From assembly GCF_003951095.1 (NCBI RefSeq), contig NZ_QXGL01000007.1, positions 1 to 64,000 on the forward strand: 64,000 nt of DNA, given 5' to 3'. The stretch is from Bifidobacterium goeldii (lineage in GTDB: Bacteria; Actinomycetota; Actinomycetes; Actinomycetales; Bifidobacteriaceae). Numbering within the stretch: position 1 is the stretch's first letter; each line of letters opens with the position of its first letter. Both the position numbers and the translations under genes were made by a program. The notes beneath the pieces were generated by a model. The model was not told where the DNA came from and did no database searches. It worked only from the letters and a program-made list of their open reading frames with translations. Shown here one piece after another: positions 1 to 8,439 of the stretch.

Positions 1-642
1 GACAAAGTCGGCAAGCGCGTCAAGCACACCGTTAATTTCCGCCATGCGATGACCACCAACACTGTGCTCGGCTGGGATGATCTCGGCCGTTTTGGCTTAG
101 CAGAATACATTCTGATGCACGCGCTGATCTACCGCACGCAGGTTGTGCGCGATTCAGGTATGCAATTGCCGGAGCATACGTTCTACGTTGATTTTATTTA
201 CGCGTATCAGCCGTTCCCGTGGGTAAAAACGATGCTGTATTTGGACATGCCGTTCTACCACTATTTCATTGGCCGCGAGGGGCAGAGCGTGCAAACCGAT
301 GTGATGATTCAGCGCGTGAATCAGCTGCGATTGGTGAATCAGCGCATGGTGGAAGCGACTCCGGAACCGGGGACTGTGCCGGATGGCTTGTACCGCTATA
401 TGATTCATTTCCTTGCGATCGAAAGCTCAGTCACGTCTGTGTTCTTGATCTTGTCGAAAAACAAGGAAAACTATCAGCTCAAAGATCAACTGTGGGCTGA
501 TATTGATGCGGCTTCGCCAGCGATTGGCCGCGATGTGCGCCGCAAGGTGATGTCGCGCGCGCTGAACTTGCGCGGCTCGGTAGGCCGTTGGCTGATTCGC
601 CGCGGCTACTATATCGCGGAGAAGGTCGTCGGCTTCAACTGA
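1..642 (+). CDS. Glycosyltransferase family 2, C-terminal part
   Basis: The reading frame is open from base 1, so the gene begins upstream of the window and only the last 213 residues are visible. The text resembles the C-terminal half of GT2 enzymes that build cell-surface polysaccharide: an LPEHTFYVDFIY segment (usually the site of the catalytic Asp or Glu region), then YHYFIGREGQSV, which is characteristic of EpsJ-like transferases. The N-terminal nucleotide-sugar fold is missing from view. The first ATG at 49 lies inside the domain and is probably not the start. A strong terminator follows at 661. Substrate is unknown. Confidence 0.75.
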   Translation, partial: DKVGKRVKHTVNFRHAMTTNTVLGWDDLGRFGLAEYILMHALIYRTQVVRDSGMQLPEHTFYVDFIYAYQPFPWVKTMLYLDMPFYHYFIGREGQSVQTDVMIQRVNQLRLVNQRMVEATPEPGTVPDGLYRYMIHFLAIESSVTSVFLILSKNKENYQLKDQLWADIDAASPAIGRDVRRKVMSRALNLRGSVGRWLIRRGYYIAEKVVGFN

Positions 643-660
643 TTACTGATCATGACGAGT

Positions 661-696
661 AAGGGGTATCGTTCAGATGCGAACGATACCCCTTTT
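661..696 (+). terminator. Rho-independent terminator after the glycosyltransferase
   Basis: A perfect 14-bp stem, AAGGGGTATCGTTC at 661-674 and its complement at 681-694, closes a 6-base loop. The stem ends in CCCCTTTT. It lies 19 bases after the stop codon. Confidence 0.9.
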
Positions 697-764
697 GCGA
701 ACTCATGCTCGCTCAACACCGGTAGCTAGACGCTGTCGTCAACTCCCAGCAGCTCACTGCCAGC

Positions 765-2330
765 TCACTGCCAACGATCGGACATGAAGAACGCGTTATG
801 CATCAGGTTCGTCGACGTGTACAGCACATCAGCCAGCAGCGCGGCGGTCTGCTTCTGCAGATAATCAGCCATCGCAGCATTAGCATCCTCCAGCGTACGC
901 ACCACGTCAGCGTCGGTAGCAGACACATCGGCTGCGAACGCCTTCGCGAACGCAGCATCCGTACCCGCCACGTGACGGTGGCCGAACGCGCGCACGCGCT
1001 CACCGTACGCTTCAACAGCGTTGTAGTTTTCAAACCAGTGCGCGTCGGCAATCACGGCAATCAAACGGTTATCCCAGTACAGATTGCCGGTAGAAGGTGT
1101 CTTCGTAGTATCGCGCAGGTAGGCAGGCGTATCATCCACGTTCGCGAAGAACGGAGCAACCGTCGTGAACGGGCCAGAGCCGAAGGAAACCCACATCACG
1201 GAAGCTTCGGCAGCGGGCACATCCGCGCGGATTTCGACAGCCACCATGTGGCCAGTGCGGTTCACACCGATCGGGCGATAGCGGTGACGCGTTTCCGGCG
1301 TGCCCAGCGTGCCATACGGGTCATACGGCGTGTCCTGATAGTGCGAGGAGAGGATGTAGTCCACTTCCTCGATCGTCACCTTGTTTTCTGGCACGCGGCA
1401 CCACGGGATGTCGTCGGAGATCGGCGTGTAACGAGCCGCCGGCGAATCCCAATCCTCGCTGGGGTTCAGGCAACGCTGCATGTACCAAGCACGCGGCGTG
1501 TTGTAAATATGGTCCTTCGGCGTGCTGGTGCCGAACACCGTGCGCGGATTGAAATGGTCCGGCGAGGCTGCAGTGCCAGCAAAGCCTGCAGCAGCAGCCG
1601 GCTTCATTGCGCGAGCGAGATTGTTCTCCTCGATGAATTCGCGCAGATCAGCGCTGCCCATGTAGAAGCGCTGCTCACCAGCGGCATCGGCCAAGTCGAA
1701 GTCGTCAATGCCGAGCTGGTTCGGCACGGTCGCATAGCAGTCGTCCGGCACGCGGCGAGCAATCCAGTGATGGCCGCCGATCGTCTCGACATACCAGATC
1801 TCGTTCACGTCGGAAATGCTGATGCCGTTCGCCTCATACGTACCGTACTGCTCGAGCAGGTCGCCCAGGCGCTGCACGGCCTCGCGCGCAGTGTGCACGT
1901 ACGGCAGCACGAGGGTGATGATATCCTCCTCGCCAATGCCGCCGGGCTGCTCCGGCTGATAATCAGCATCACCAGGCTCGCCTACTGCCGGGCGCAGCTC
2001 AACCATCGGGTCGGCAGCGAGCACGCGCTCGTTCACAGCGATCGTCTCAGTGGCACTCATCGCCACGTTGCGCTCGCTCGCACCCGCCTCCGCGAGAATA
2101 CCGCGGTTGGGCAGCACGTTTGGCGCGATTGTGTAGCGGCAAGGATCGTCGGGCAGCTCGATTTCAACATGGCTCAGCGTGCTGCGATAGTGGCGCGGCT
2201 GATCATCAGGGTGAACAGCAACAAAGCGCTTGGGGTCGTAGCGGCCGGAGCCGGTATCGTCGTCGCGGGCGATGATGGTCGCACCGCTGTAGCTAGCGTC
2301 TTTTCCAATAAGCAATGTTGTGCATGACAT
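765..2330 (-). CDS. pepD: C69 family dipeptidase (PepD-like)
   Basis: Predicted 521-residue cytosolic dipeptidase of the Ntn-hydrolase superfamily, family C69. The N-terminus MSCTTLLIGKDAS matches the start of PepD-type enzymes, where the early Cys is the nucleophile, followed by the family pattern GATIIARDDD. A mid-protein block ISDVNEIWYVETIGGHHWIARRVPDD also matches. Length fits the family (about 470-550). I chose the ATG at 2330, which puts the Cys at residue 3. A GTG three codons upstream (2339) is possible, but the GGAG that could serve as ribosome site lies inside that extension. The gene stands alone, divergent from the ECF operon and the candidate small RNA. Confidence 0.85.
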   Translation of the reverse strand: MSCTTLLIGKDASYSGATIIARDDDTGSGRYDPKRFVAVHPDDQPRHYRSTLSHVEIELPDDPCRYTIAPNVLPNRGILAEAGASERNVAMSATETIAVNERVLAADPMVELRPAVGEPGDADYQPEQPGGIGEEDIITLVLPYVHTAREAVQRLGDLLEQYGTYEANGISISDVNEIWYVETIGGHHWIARRVPDDCYATVPNQLGIDDFDLADAAGEQRFYMGSADLREFIEENNLARAMKPAAAAGFAGTAASPDHFNPRTVFGTSTPKDHIYNTPRAWYMQRCLNPSEDWDSPAARYTPISDDIPWCRVPENKVTIEEVDYILSSHYQDTPYDPYGTLGTPETRHRYRPIGVNRTGHMVAVEIRADVPAAEASVMWVSFGSGPFTTVAPFFANVDDTPAYLRDTTKTPSTGNLYWDNRLIAVIADAHWFENYNAVEAYGERVRAFGHRHVAGTDAAFAKAFAADVSATDADVVRTLEDANAAMADYLQKQTAALLADVLYTSTNLMHNAFFMSDRWQ

Positions 2331-2429
2331 GCGCTCCACTCTAGGAGCAGGTCTGGCAAAACGGGCGCAGCGAAACAGCGTTCATGCCGACATGCGGACA
2401 TGCTGGATGGTTGATAGTGCATACGCGCG

Positions 2430-2486
2430 GTGTGATTACGCTTGCGCGGTGTGTGATTACGCGCGTGCGATGTGATTGCGATCACA
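2430..2486. promoter_or_regulatory. Three phased TGTGATT repeats ending in a CRP-like palindrome
   Basis: GTGTGATTACGC occurs at 2430 and again at 2451. A third unit at 2471-2486 reads TGTGATTGCGATCACA, a perfect palindrome of the form TGTGA-N6-TCACA used by CRP/GlxR-type regulators. The array lies in the 250-bp region between the divergent dipeptidase gene and the candidate small RNA. Function is inferred only from the pattern. Confidence 0.4.
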
Positions 2487-2551
2487 AATATTGCGGTAGA
2501 TATCGCACTCGCGCCCATATTCTCATGGTTTTCTCAGGAAACCCACATGAC

Positions 2552-2578
2552 TTGCCCGGGAAGCCGCGCTTAGATAAT
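2552..2578 (+). promoter_or_regulatory. Possible promoter of the first candidate small RNA
   Basis: TTGCCC at 2552-2557 and GATAAT at 2573-2578 within TAGATAAT, 15 bases apart. The spacing is short for sigma-70. The -10 places transcription start next to the first hairpin of the RNA, the same arrangement as in the second copy. Confidence 0.35.
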
Positions 2579-2581
2579 AAC

Positions 2582-2661
2582 CACGACCGCAAGGCCGCAT
2601 ATAACTGAACCCCTTCTTCTCTTCTCTCTCAAGCCCGGCATCAACGCCGGGCTTTCTCTTT
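2582..2661 (+). ncRNA. Candidate small RNA, copy 1 (hairpin, CU-rich linker, terminator)
   Basis: A short 5' hairpin with a GCAA loop (2583-2597) is followed by a pyrimidine-only linker of about 20 bases (2611-2630). Then comes a GC-rich terminator hairpin, AGCCCGGC at 2632-2639 pairing with GCCGGGCT, ending in TTTCTCTTT. The same architecture with substantial sequence identity occurs at 22367-22458, in an unrelated gene context. I do not recognise it as a named family. It is not simply the leader of the ECF operon, which has its own promoter after the terminator. Confidence 0.5.
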
Positions 2662-2734
2662 GCTGGGCTGCACTTGACGTTGCTGGTTGCTTGCAGACAG
2701 ATTTTTCTTGCTTGTAGATTTTCTTTGCAAACTA

Positions 2735-2763
2735 TTGCCTTTTGCAACACGCGCCGATACATT
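2735..2763 (+). promoter_or_regulatory. Promoter of the ECF operon
   Basis: TTGCCT at 2735-2740 and TACATT at 2758-2763 with a 17-base spacer, about 40 bases upstream of the GTG start. The ribosome site GGAGAG lies at 2792-2797. Confidence 0.5.
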
Positions 2764-2802
2764 GAAAGGCGTTTCATTCCGAGATCGAAATGGAGAGACG
2801 CC

Positions 2803-3465
2803 GTGAGCCAGCCAGGCAGCAACCCAAATTCCGCCCCGACCACGACCACCCCTGCAAAGTCACCAGCCTCCTCAAAGCGCGGTCTTGCTGTGCCTGATCT
2901 GATCACTATCGGCGTATTCTCCGCACTGTATTTCGCCATGGTCGCTGTTGCAACACTGGCCAGCACACTACTGCTCGCCGGCTTCGGCTCTATTTTCCTG
3001 CCCGCAATCGCCGCGCTGATTTCCGGCTGCGTGTTCATGCTGATGGTTGCGCGCGTAGGCAAGTTCGGCGGCATCACGATTATGGGCATGGTTATTGGCC
3101 TGTTTCTGTTTGTTTCCGGGCATTTTGTGCTCTCGTTTATTGCGAGCATCGTGTTCCCGCTCGCCGCTGATCTCATCGCGCGCGCTGGGAAGTATCGCAA
3201 CCGCATTGGCCTGTTGATCAGCTACGTGGTGTTCTCCTATGGCCTGACTGGCCCGATTCTGCCACTGTGGTTCATGAAGGACGCGTACGTGGCAAGCCTT
3301 GAGGCGCGCGGTAAGGATACGGCGTATATTGCCGGCGTATTCGCGCATATCAACACCGGCACGTTCTTTATTTCAATGGCTGCGATTGCAGTGTGCGCGC
3401 TCGTTGGCGGCTGGTTTGGCCAGCGCCTGTGCGCTAAGCATTTTGCTAAAGCTGGTATTGCCTGA
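2803..3465 (+). CDS. ECF transporter S component, MptD/Trep_Strep family
   Basis: A 220-residue integral membrane protein with about six hydrophobic segments, starting near residue 25 after a Ser/Thr/Pro-rich tail. It looks like the MptD-type (Trep_Strep) putative substrate-binding subunit of energy-coupling factor transporters. Such subunits confer vitamin or small-molecule specificity; the substrate of this family is not established. The GTG start at 2803 is chosen because GGAGAG precedes it and the domain begins just after. An upstream in-frame ATG at 2674 would add an implausible Arg/Cys-rich extension and lies before the promoter. It overlaps the next gene as TGATG and forms one operon with the T and A components. 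Confidence 0.8.
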   Translation: MSQPGSNPNSAPTTTTPAKSPASSKRGLAVPDLITIGVFSALYFAMVAVATLASTLLLAGFGSIFLPAIAALISGCVFMLMVARVGKFGGITIMGMVIGLFLFVSGHFVLSFIASIVFPLAADLIARAGKYRNRIGLLISYVVFSYGLTGPILPLWFMKDAYVASLEARGKDTAYIAGVFAHINTGTFFISMAAIAVCALVGGWFGQRLCAKHFAKAGIA

Positions 3466-4211
3466 TGACGGTTTCGCCGCCCGCCGCCTCTCACTATCTG
3501 CGATTAGACCCGCGCGCGAAGCTGTATCTTCTGCTGCTTGCGAATCTCGTGATGTTTTTTCACGTGAGCACGCGCGCGGAGGCAGTGTTAGTTGCGCTGG
3601 TTATTGTGCCGCTACTGACCGCTGGCCGCGTGCGCATGGGCGTGCGTTTGGCGGTGACATATGCAGTGCTGCTGGCGATTGGCCTGTGGGCCGGCGCTGC
3701 AGTGATGGATGGCGTTGGCACGGCGGGCGGCGAGCAAACGTGGGTACATGTAGTAGGCGCATTGTGTGTTGGCTTGCGCATGATGCTGCCCTGTTTTATT
3801 ACCGGCGCGTACGCGTTTTCGACTACGAGTGTGAGCGAATTCGTCTGCGCGCTGCGACGGATGCGCGTGCCGGAATCAGTGGTGATTCCTTGCATGGTCG
3901 TGATTCGTTTCTTTCCGACGATTATCGGCGATTATCGCCGTATTCGTGACGCGATGGCACTGCGCGGACTAGCCACCGGCCGATGGTCACTGCTACGGCA
4001 TCCTGCGCAATCGTTGGAGTTTGTGCTGGTTCCTTTGTTGATGAACGCGACGATGGTGTCGCGCGATCTGTCGGTAGCTGCGCTCACTAAAGGTTTGGGT
4101 ACTCGTGGCGTTCACACGTCGATGACTGAAATTCGTATGCGCTGGTTCGATTGGGTAGCGATGGTAGTGTGCACGATTCCGCTGGCGTTGGGGATCGGAG
4201 GTGTGTTGTGA
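3465..4211 (+). CDS. ecfT: ECF transporter transmembrane T component
   Basis: A 248-residue membrane protein of the EcfT/CbiQ family, the scaffold that couples the S component to the ATPases. It has the expected five or so membrane segments and the cytoplasmic Arg-rich coupling region (IRDAMALRGLATGR, around residues 160-175), whose ALRGLA motif is the family hallmark for ATPase contact. It starts one base before the previous stop and overlaps the following gene by four bases, so the three genes are translationally coupled. No signs of damage. Confidence 0.85.
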   Translation: MTVSPPAASHYLRLDPRAKLYLLLLANLVMFFHVSTRAEAVLVALVIVPLLTAGRVRMGVRLAVTYAVLLAIGLWAGAAVMDGVGTAGGEQTWVHVVGALCVGLRMMLPCFITGAYAFSTTSVSEFVCALRRMRVPESVVIPCMVVIRFFPTIIGDYRRIRDAMALRGLATGRWSLLRHPAQSLEFVLVPLLMNATMVSRDLSVAALTKGLGTRGVHTSMTEIRMRWFDWVAMVVCTIPLALGIGGVL

Positions 4212-5887
4212 GCGCTCAGTTAGCCGATAAGTCAACCGCCGGGTCTCGCACACATGACGAGCTGGTTCTACTACGCGATTGTGTGTTCGCCTATCGGCAG
4301 GACGCTCAGGGTTATGGTGACGCTGATAATGCCGTGCACGATCAAGCAGCACCGCTCGCGCTGAATCACGATAATCTCACTGTTCATTCCGGCGAAATAG
4401 TGATGCTGTGCGGGCAGAGTGGCTGTGGTAAAACCACAGCGACTCGACTGCTCAACGGTTTGATTCCTGGTTTTTATCACGGCGCACTTTCCGGTTCGCG
4501 CACGGTGTGCGGTTTAGATGGCGATACTGCTGACATCAGCGAGTATGTGCCGCTGGTGGGCAGCGTTTTTCAGAATCCAAAAACGCAGTATTTCAATGCT
4601 GATGTCACTGCAGAACTCGCGTTCGCGTGCGAGAACATGGGTTGGCAGTCGGCTCGCATTCGCGATCGTGTTGCTGAAGTGGCGCATCGCTTCGGTATCG
4701 AGCCACTGTTAGGCCGCCGCGTGTTCACGCTGTCTGGCGGTCAACAGCAACGTTTGGCCGTAGCGGCTGCAACCATGCTCTCGCCGCAGCTGATGGTCAT
4801 GGATGAGCCGACCAGCAATCTTGATGCTGTGGCAATGCGCGAATTGCATGACATGGTGGCGCAGCTGAAAGCCGCTGGCGTCACGATTGTTATTGCCGAA
4901 CACCGCTTAGCGTGGTGCGCTGATCTGGTTGACCGATATGTACTGTTTGCCGATGGTGCGATCGTTGCTGAATACACTGCCAGCGAGTTTCGCGCGCTAT
5001 CGGATGAACGGTTGCGGGAACTTGGTTTGCGAGCGCTTGATCTTGAACCATACCGTCAGCGGGTTGCTGAACTGGCAGCTACTGCACACGATGACACTGC
5101 TGAAAGCGATCGCCATTCTGATATTCCCAAACGCAGTAAGATCAACGCGCAATCTCAGATACCGCTTATTGAAACACATCATCTAACCGTGGGATACGGC
5201 CGGAAACATGGGCAGTTCGGCTCATGGTTCAGTAAACGTATGCAGCGGGGACAACGTTCCGCATTTTCGCGTACGATTCCCGATCTGCGATTGTTCCCCG
5301 GGCAGATTGTTGGTCTTATGGGCCGTAACGGCGCTGGCAAAAGTACGCTGGTGCGCACGCTGTGCGGCTTGCAGAAGCCGCTTGCTGGGCGCATTCTGCT
5401 GCATACCGAACCTGCGCGCCCATCGGCACTCACGCGCGCGGGATTCTTAGTCATGCAGGATGTGAATTATCAGCTGTTTTCTGACAGTGTGCGCGAAGAA
5501 GTGCTGCTTGGATTGGATAGCGCTGACGAGGCGACTCGTGAGCAGGCCGATGAGGTACTGCGCGACTTGGATTTGCTGCAGTTCGCGGACCGTCACCCGA
5601 TGAGTTTGTCTGGCGGTCAGAAGCAACGATTGGCGATCGCCTCCGCGCTGATGAGCGGCAAGGAGCTCATCATTCTTGACGAGCCCACTAGCGGATTGGA
5701 TCGCCGCCACATGATGCAAGTCGGCGCGCTACTGCGCACACTTGCCGATAGTGGCAAGGCCGTGCTCGTCGTCACCCACGACGACGAGCTAGCGGCCCTG
5801 TGGTGCGATAGCATCGTCACACTGGACGATGCTTGCTCACTACGCGCGCTTGACAGCGACGGCGATGGACAGCGATGGATCGTATAG
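4208..5887 (+). CDS. ECF transporter ATPase with two fused ABC domains
   Basis: A 559-residue fusion of two ATP-binding cassettes, replacing separate EcfA1 and EcfA2 subunits. Domain 1 has Walker A GQSGCGKTT, signature LSGGQQQR and Walker B LMVMDEPTS. Domain 2 has Walker A GRNGAGKST, signature LSGGQKQR and Walker B LIILDEPTSG, after a charged linker near residues 285-325. The GTG start at 4208 is preceded by GGAGG at good spacing and overlaps the T-component stop as GTGA. Its last 48 bases overlap the 3' end of the convergent isomerase gene. Together with the two upstream genes it makes a complete dedicated ECF importer. Confidence 0.9.
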   Translation: MSAQLADKSTAGSRTHDELVLLRDCVFAYRQDAQGYGDADNAVHDQAAPLALNHDNLTVHSGEIVMLCGQSGCGKTTATRLLNGLIPGFYHGALSGSRTVCGLDGDTADISEYVPLVGSVFQNPKTQYFNADVTAELAFACENMGWQSARIRDRVAEVAHRFGIEPLLGRRVFTLSGGQQQRLAVAAATMLSPQLMVMDEPTSNLDAVAMRELHDMVAQLKAAGVTIVIAEHRLAWCADLVDRYVLFADGAIVAEYTASEFRALSDERLRELGLRALDLEPYRQRVAELAATAHDDTAESDRHSDIPKRSKINAQSQIPLIETHHLTVGYGRKHGQFGSWFSKRMQRGQRSAFSRTIPDLRLFPGQIVGLMGRNGAGKSTLVRTLCGLQKPLAGRILLHTEPARPSALTRAGFLVMQDVNYQLFSDSVREEVLLGLDSADEATREQADEVLRDLDLLQFADRHPMSLSGGQKQRLAIASALMSGKELIILDEPTSGLDRRHMMQVGALLRTLADSGKAVLVVTHDDELAALWCDSIVTLDDACSLRALDSDGDGQRWIV

Positions 5888-7108
5888 CGGGATCATCATC
5901 GACTGCGTGGCGTGGTAGAGATCGGACTTGCCTGGCCACACGGTACCGATCACGTGATTGTTGCGGTCGAGCTGGTGGAACCAGGAACCGTTCACGTGGT
6001 CGATCACATATTCGTCGCCGTAGCGCAGGAAGGTCGCGTACCAGTCGGCGTATTCGCTGTTGCCGGTAACGTGCGCGAGTGTCGAAGAGGTATTGATCGC
6101 CTCGGCGAGCGTCCAGTGCATGCGATCGTGTACAACCGGCTTGCCGTTCCAGTCGGTGGTGTAGACGATGCCGGGCGCACCGTCCGCATCCCAACCGTCA
6201 GCCACCGCACGGTGGAACAGGTGCTCGGCGATATCGATCAGCTGCGATTTGCGCGATTCCGCCAGCCCGGGGGCACTCAGCGCATACTGGGTGATCAGTC
6301 GAGCCCATTCGATGCCGTGGCCGGGCGTGGCTCCGTACGGCTTGAACTGGTCGTCGGGCTTGCCGGCATTGCATTCGAGGTCCATCGACCAGTCAGAACG
6401 GAAATGCTCAGGGATACGCCAGTCGTTGCCTTCGGCCCAGCCGGTCACATGATCGATGATGCGCCCGGCACGCTCACGCCAAGTCTCATCGCCAGTCACA
6501 TCGGCAACGGCTAGGAACGCCTCGACTGAATGCATGTTCGCGTTGATACCGCGATACGGGTCGAGCTCAGTGAAGTCCTCGTTCCACGTGTCCACGGCTA
6601 AGCCGGCCTCATCATCCCAGAATCGCTTCAAATACACATCCTGCGCGTCGGCGAGCAACTCAGCCGCACCCGGTCGACCGAGCAGCGTCGCAGAAGAAGC
6701 CGCGAGCATCACAAACGCATGCGCATAGCACTGCTTAGTGCCGATATGACCACCGTCTGGCGTCACGGCCGCATACCAGCCGCCGTTCACATCATCGTGT
6801 AGTTCACCGCGCAAACCGCGCAAACCGGCGTCGACCAGTTCCTCAGCTCCCGGGTGGCCGACAAATGCGGCCAGCGAATAAACGTGCACCATACGGCAGG
6901 TGATCCACGTTTCGCGATTGCGATCTTTCCACGGCGTACCGTCGTCGCCCAGCCAGTACGAACCGCCACCGGGCGAAGGGAACGCGTGTCCAAAGTTCAT
7001 CAGCGAATCGCGTTGCGCGGTAAGCCACGCTTTGTTCTCCGCCGTGTCGAGCGTGTACTGCGACTGCGATGCCGCGGTAGAAGCTTCCACGCTGGAATTA
7101 TCTGCCAT
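5840..7108 (-). CDS. AGE-family sugar isomerase/epimerase, probably mannose isomerase
   Basis: A 422-residue member of the N-acylglucosamine 2-epimerase/YihS/mannose isomerase superfamily, an (alpha/alpha)6-barrel. Family patterns are visible: RETWITCRMVHVYSLA near residue 60, YAHAFVMLAAS near 125, NANMHSVEAFLA near 185 with a catalytic-type His, and TPGHGIEWARL near 260. YihS and mannose isomerases share these His and Arg residues, so sequence alone cannot fix the reaction. Clustering with a beta-mannosidase makes mannose to fructose isomerisation most likely, feeding the bifid shunt. Start ATG at 7108 has AAAGG upstream; the longer frame to 7243 lacks a ribosome site. Same direction as the mannosidase operon. 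Confidence 0.75.
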   Translation of the reverse strand: MADNSSVEASTAASQSQYTLDTAENKAWLTAQRDSLMNFGHAFPSPGGGSYWLGDDGTPWKDRNRETWITCRMVHVYSLAAFVGHPGAEELVDAGLRGLRGELHDDVNGGWYAAVTPDGGHIGTKQCYAHAFVMLAASSATLLGRPGAAELLADAQDVYLKRFWDDEAGLAVDTWNEDFTELDPYRGINANMHSVEAFLAVADVTGDETWRERAGRIIDHVTGWAEGNDWRIPEHFRSDWSMDLECNAGKPDDQFKPYGATPGHGIEWARLITQYALSAPGLAESRKSQLIDIAEHLFHRAVADGWDADGAPGIVYTTDWNGKPVVHDRMHWTLAEAINTSSTLAHVTGNSEYADWYATFLRYGDEYVIDHVNGSWFHQLDRNNHVIGTVWPGKSDLYHATQSMMIPLYDPSLSIAVAVKRA

Positions 7109-7294
7109 GATATGCCTTTCTGATTGGGGTGTACGCCGGTCTAGTACCCGGGCGTCCTGCCGTGTTGCTGTTCTCTGCTGTTCCGCTGTCTTGCAGGCCG
7201 GCTCTGGCCACAAGACAAAGTTTCTAACGCTGATGGCATGCATCTCACAATGCTGCTCACACGCGAGTGCTACGCGCCGCCGCGTTCCAAACGA

Positions 7295-8326
7295 CTACGC
7301 GACATTCGCCGGACCGGTGGAATCACGTTCGATCAACCGATACGGCGGTTCCGGCTCGGCACCAACCGTTTCGCCGTCGATCATGCGCAGCAGCATGTCT
7401 CCTGCCGTGCGCCCGATGGCCTTGACGTCCCGGTGCAGAGCGGTAACCGTGGGCGTAGCGGACAGGCACGATGGCGAATCATCCCATGCCACGATCGACA
7501 GGTCATCGGGCACCGAGATACCGCGCGCCGCTGCAGCACGCATAGCTGCAATGGCTGTCACGTCCGTATCGCAGATAATCGCCGTTGGCCGCTGCCCGAA
7601 TTCCAGTATCGAGCCGCACAACCGTTCACCATCCTCCGCCATGTACCGACCATGCAAAGTGGTGCAATGCATGCCAAGCTTGGCACATTCGTCGGCAGTG
7701 GCGTTGTCGCGGGCGAGCGTGTGCACGTATTCTTCCGGCCCGGCAATGCGCGCAATATCACGGTGTCCAAGCTCGTGAAGATGGCGCACAACCATGCGCG
7801 CGCCCTCGTCGTCCGCACTGTACAGCGTCGGCAGTCCGCTGGTCACCGCGCGCTGCGAAATGAACAGCGCTTTGGTCTCCGGATGATTGCGGAACAGCGT
7901 TAGTCGCGGATCGCCGAGTTCGACGCCGAGGATCAGATGTGCGTCAACCTTGCCGGATGCAATCCAATCCTCGTGGATGTGGCATGCGGCTGCCGCGCCA
8001 CCCGCCGTCATGCGCAACACGATCGAGTATTCGCGAGGATCGAGCGCCTTGCTCAAGCCAGCGAGGCAATCCATGGTGAACATGCCCGCTCCGAAGCTAT
8101 CAGCATCATCCACCAACAGCACCACACCAACCGAACGGGTGCGGGCGTCCGAAAGGGATTTTGCCGCACTATTTGGCTTCCACCCCATGTCCCGCGCCAC
8201 GGCGAGTACTTTGGCGCGCGTCTCGTCGGAGACTCCCGGCTTGCCGTTGAGCGCGTACGATACCGCGCTTTTCGATACGCCGGAGGCTTTCGCCACATCC
8301 GAGATCGTGATGGCAGCCTTTGGCAT
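7295..8326 (-). CDS. LacI-family transcriptional regulator
   Basis: A 343-residue repressor with an N-terminal LacI helix-turn-helix (ITISDVAKASGVSKSAVSYALNGKPGVS, residues 6-33), the hinge helix NSAAKSLSDAR and a periplasmic-binding-protein-like effector domain. It lies between the beta-mannosidase and the isomerase, all on the minus strand. It is the best candidate to bind the TTAACCGGTTAA operators at the importer, GH1 and esterase promoters, sensing a manno-oligosaccharide or mannose derivative (inference). GAGGAGG precedes the ATG. The region in front contains an inverted repeat TACTG-AAC-CAGTA at 8347-8359 that may serve another factor, because it does not match the operator. Confidence 0.85.
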   Translation of the reverse strand: MPKAAITISDVAKASGVSKSAVSYALNGKPGVSDETRAKVLAVARDMGWKPNSAAKSLSDARTRSVGVVLLVDDADSFGAGMFTMDCLAGLSKALDPREYSIVLRMTAGGAAAACHIHEDWIASGKVDAHLILGVELGDPRLTLFRNHPETKALFISQRAVTSGLPTLYSADDEGARMVVRHLHELGHRDIARIAGPEEYVHTLARDNATADECAKLGMHCTTLHGRYMAEDGERLCGSILEFGQRPTAIICDTDVTAIAAMRAAAARGISVPDDLSIVAWDDSPSCLSATPTVTALHRDVKAIGRTAGDMLLRMIDGETVGAEPEPPYRLIERDSTGPANVA

Positions 8327-8346
8327 AGCCTCCTCGCTTTCCTTGT

Positions 8347-8359
8347 TACTGAACCAGTA
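8347..8359. promoter_or_regulatory. Short inverted repeat upstream of lacI
   Basis: TACTG at 8347-8351 and CAGTA at 8355-8359 form a perfect inverted repeat around AAC, 20 bases upstream of the LacI start. It does not contain the central CCGG of the other operators in the locus. Confidence 0.25.
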
Positions 8360-8439
8360 CAGTTGTTCTCAATACTAGCGTTACGCCAACTTGCAACCGT
8401 CCGCGCAACGGTATGTGACAATCACCGCAGCGATATGTA

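Noticed and set aside
798-2327. 509-codon frame opposite the dipeptidase gene
   Set aside because: Arg/His-rich translation and no ribosome site; the minus strand has the PepD motifs.
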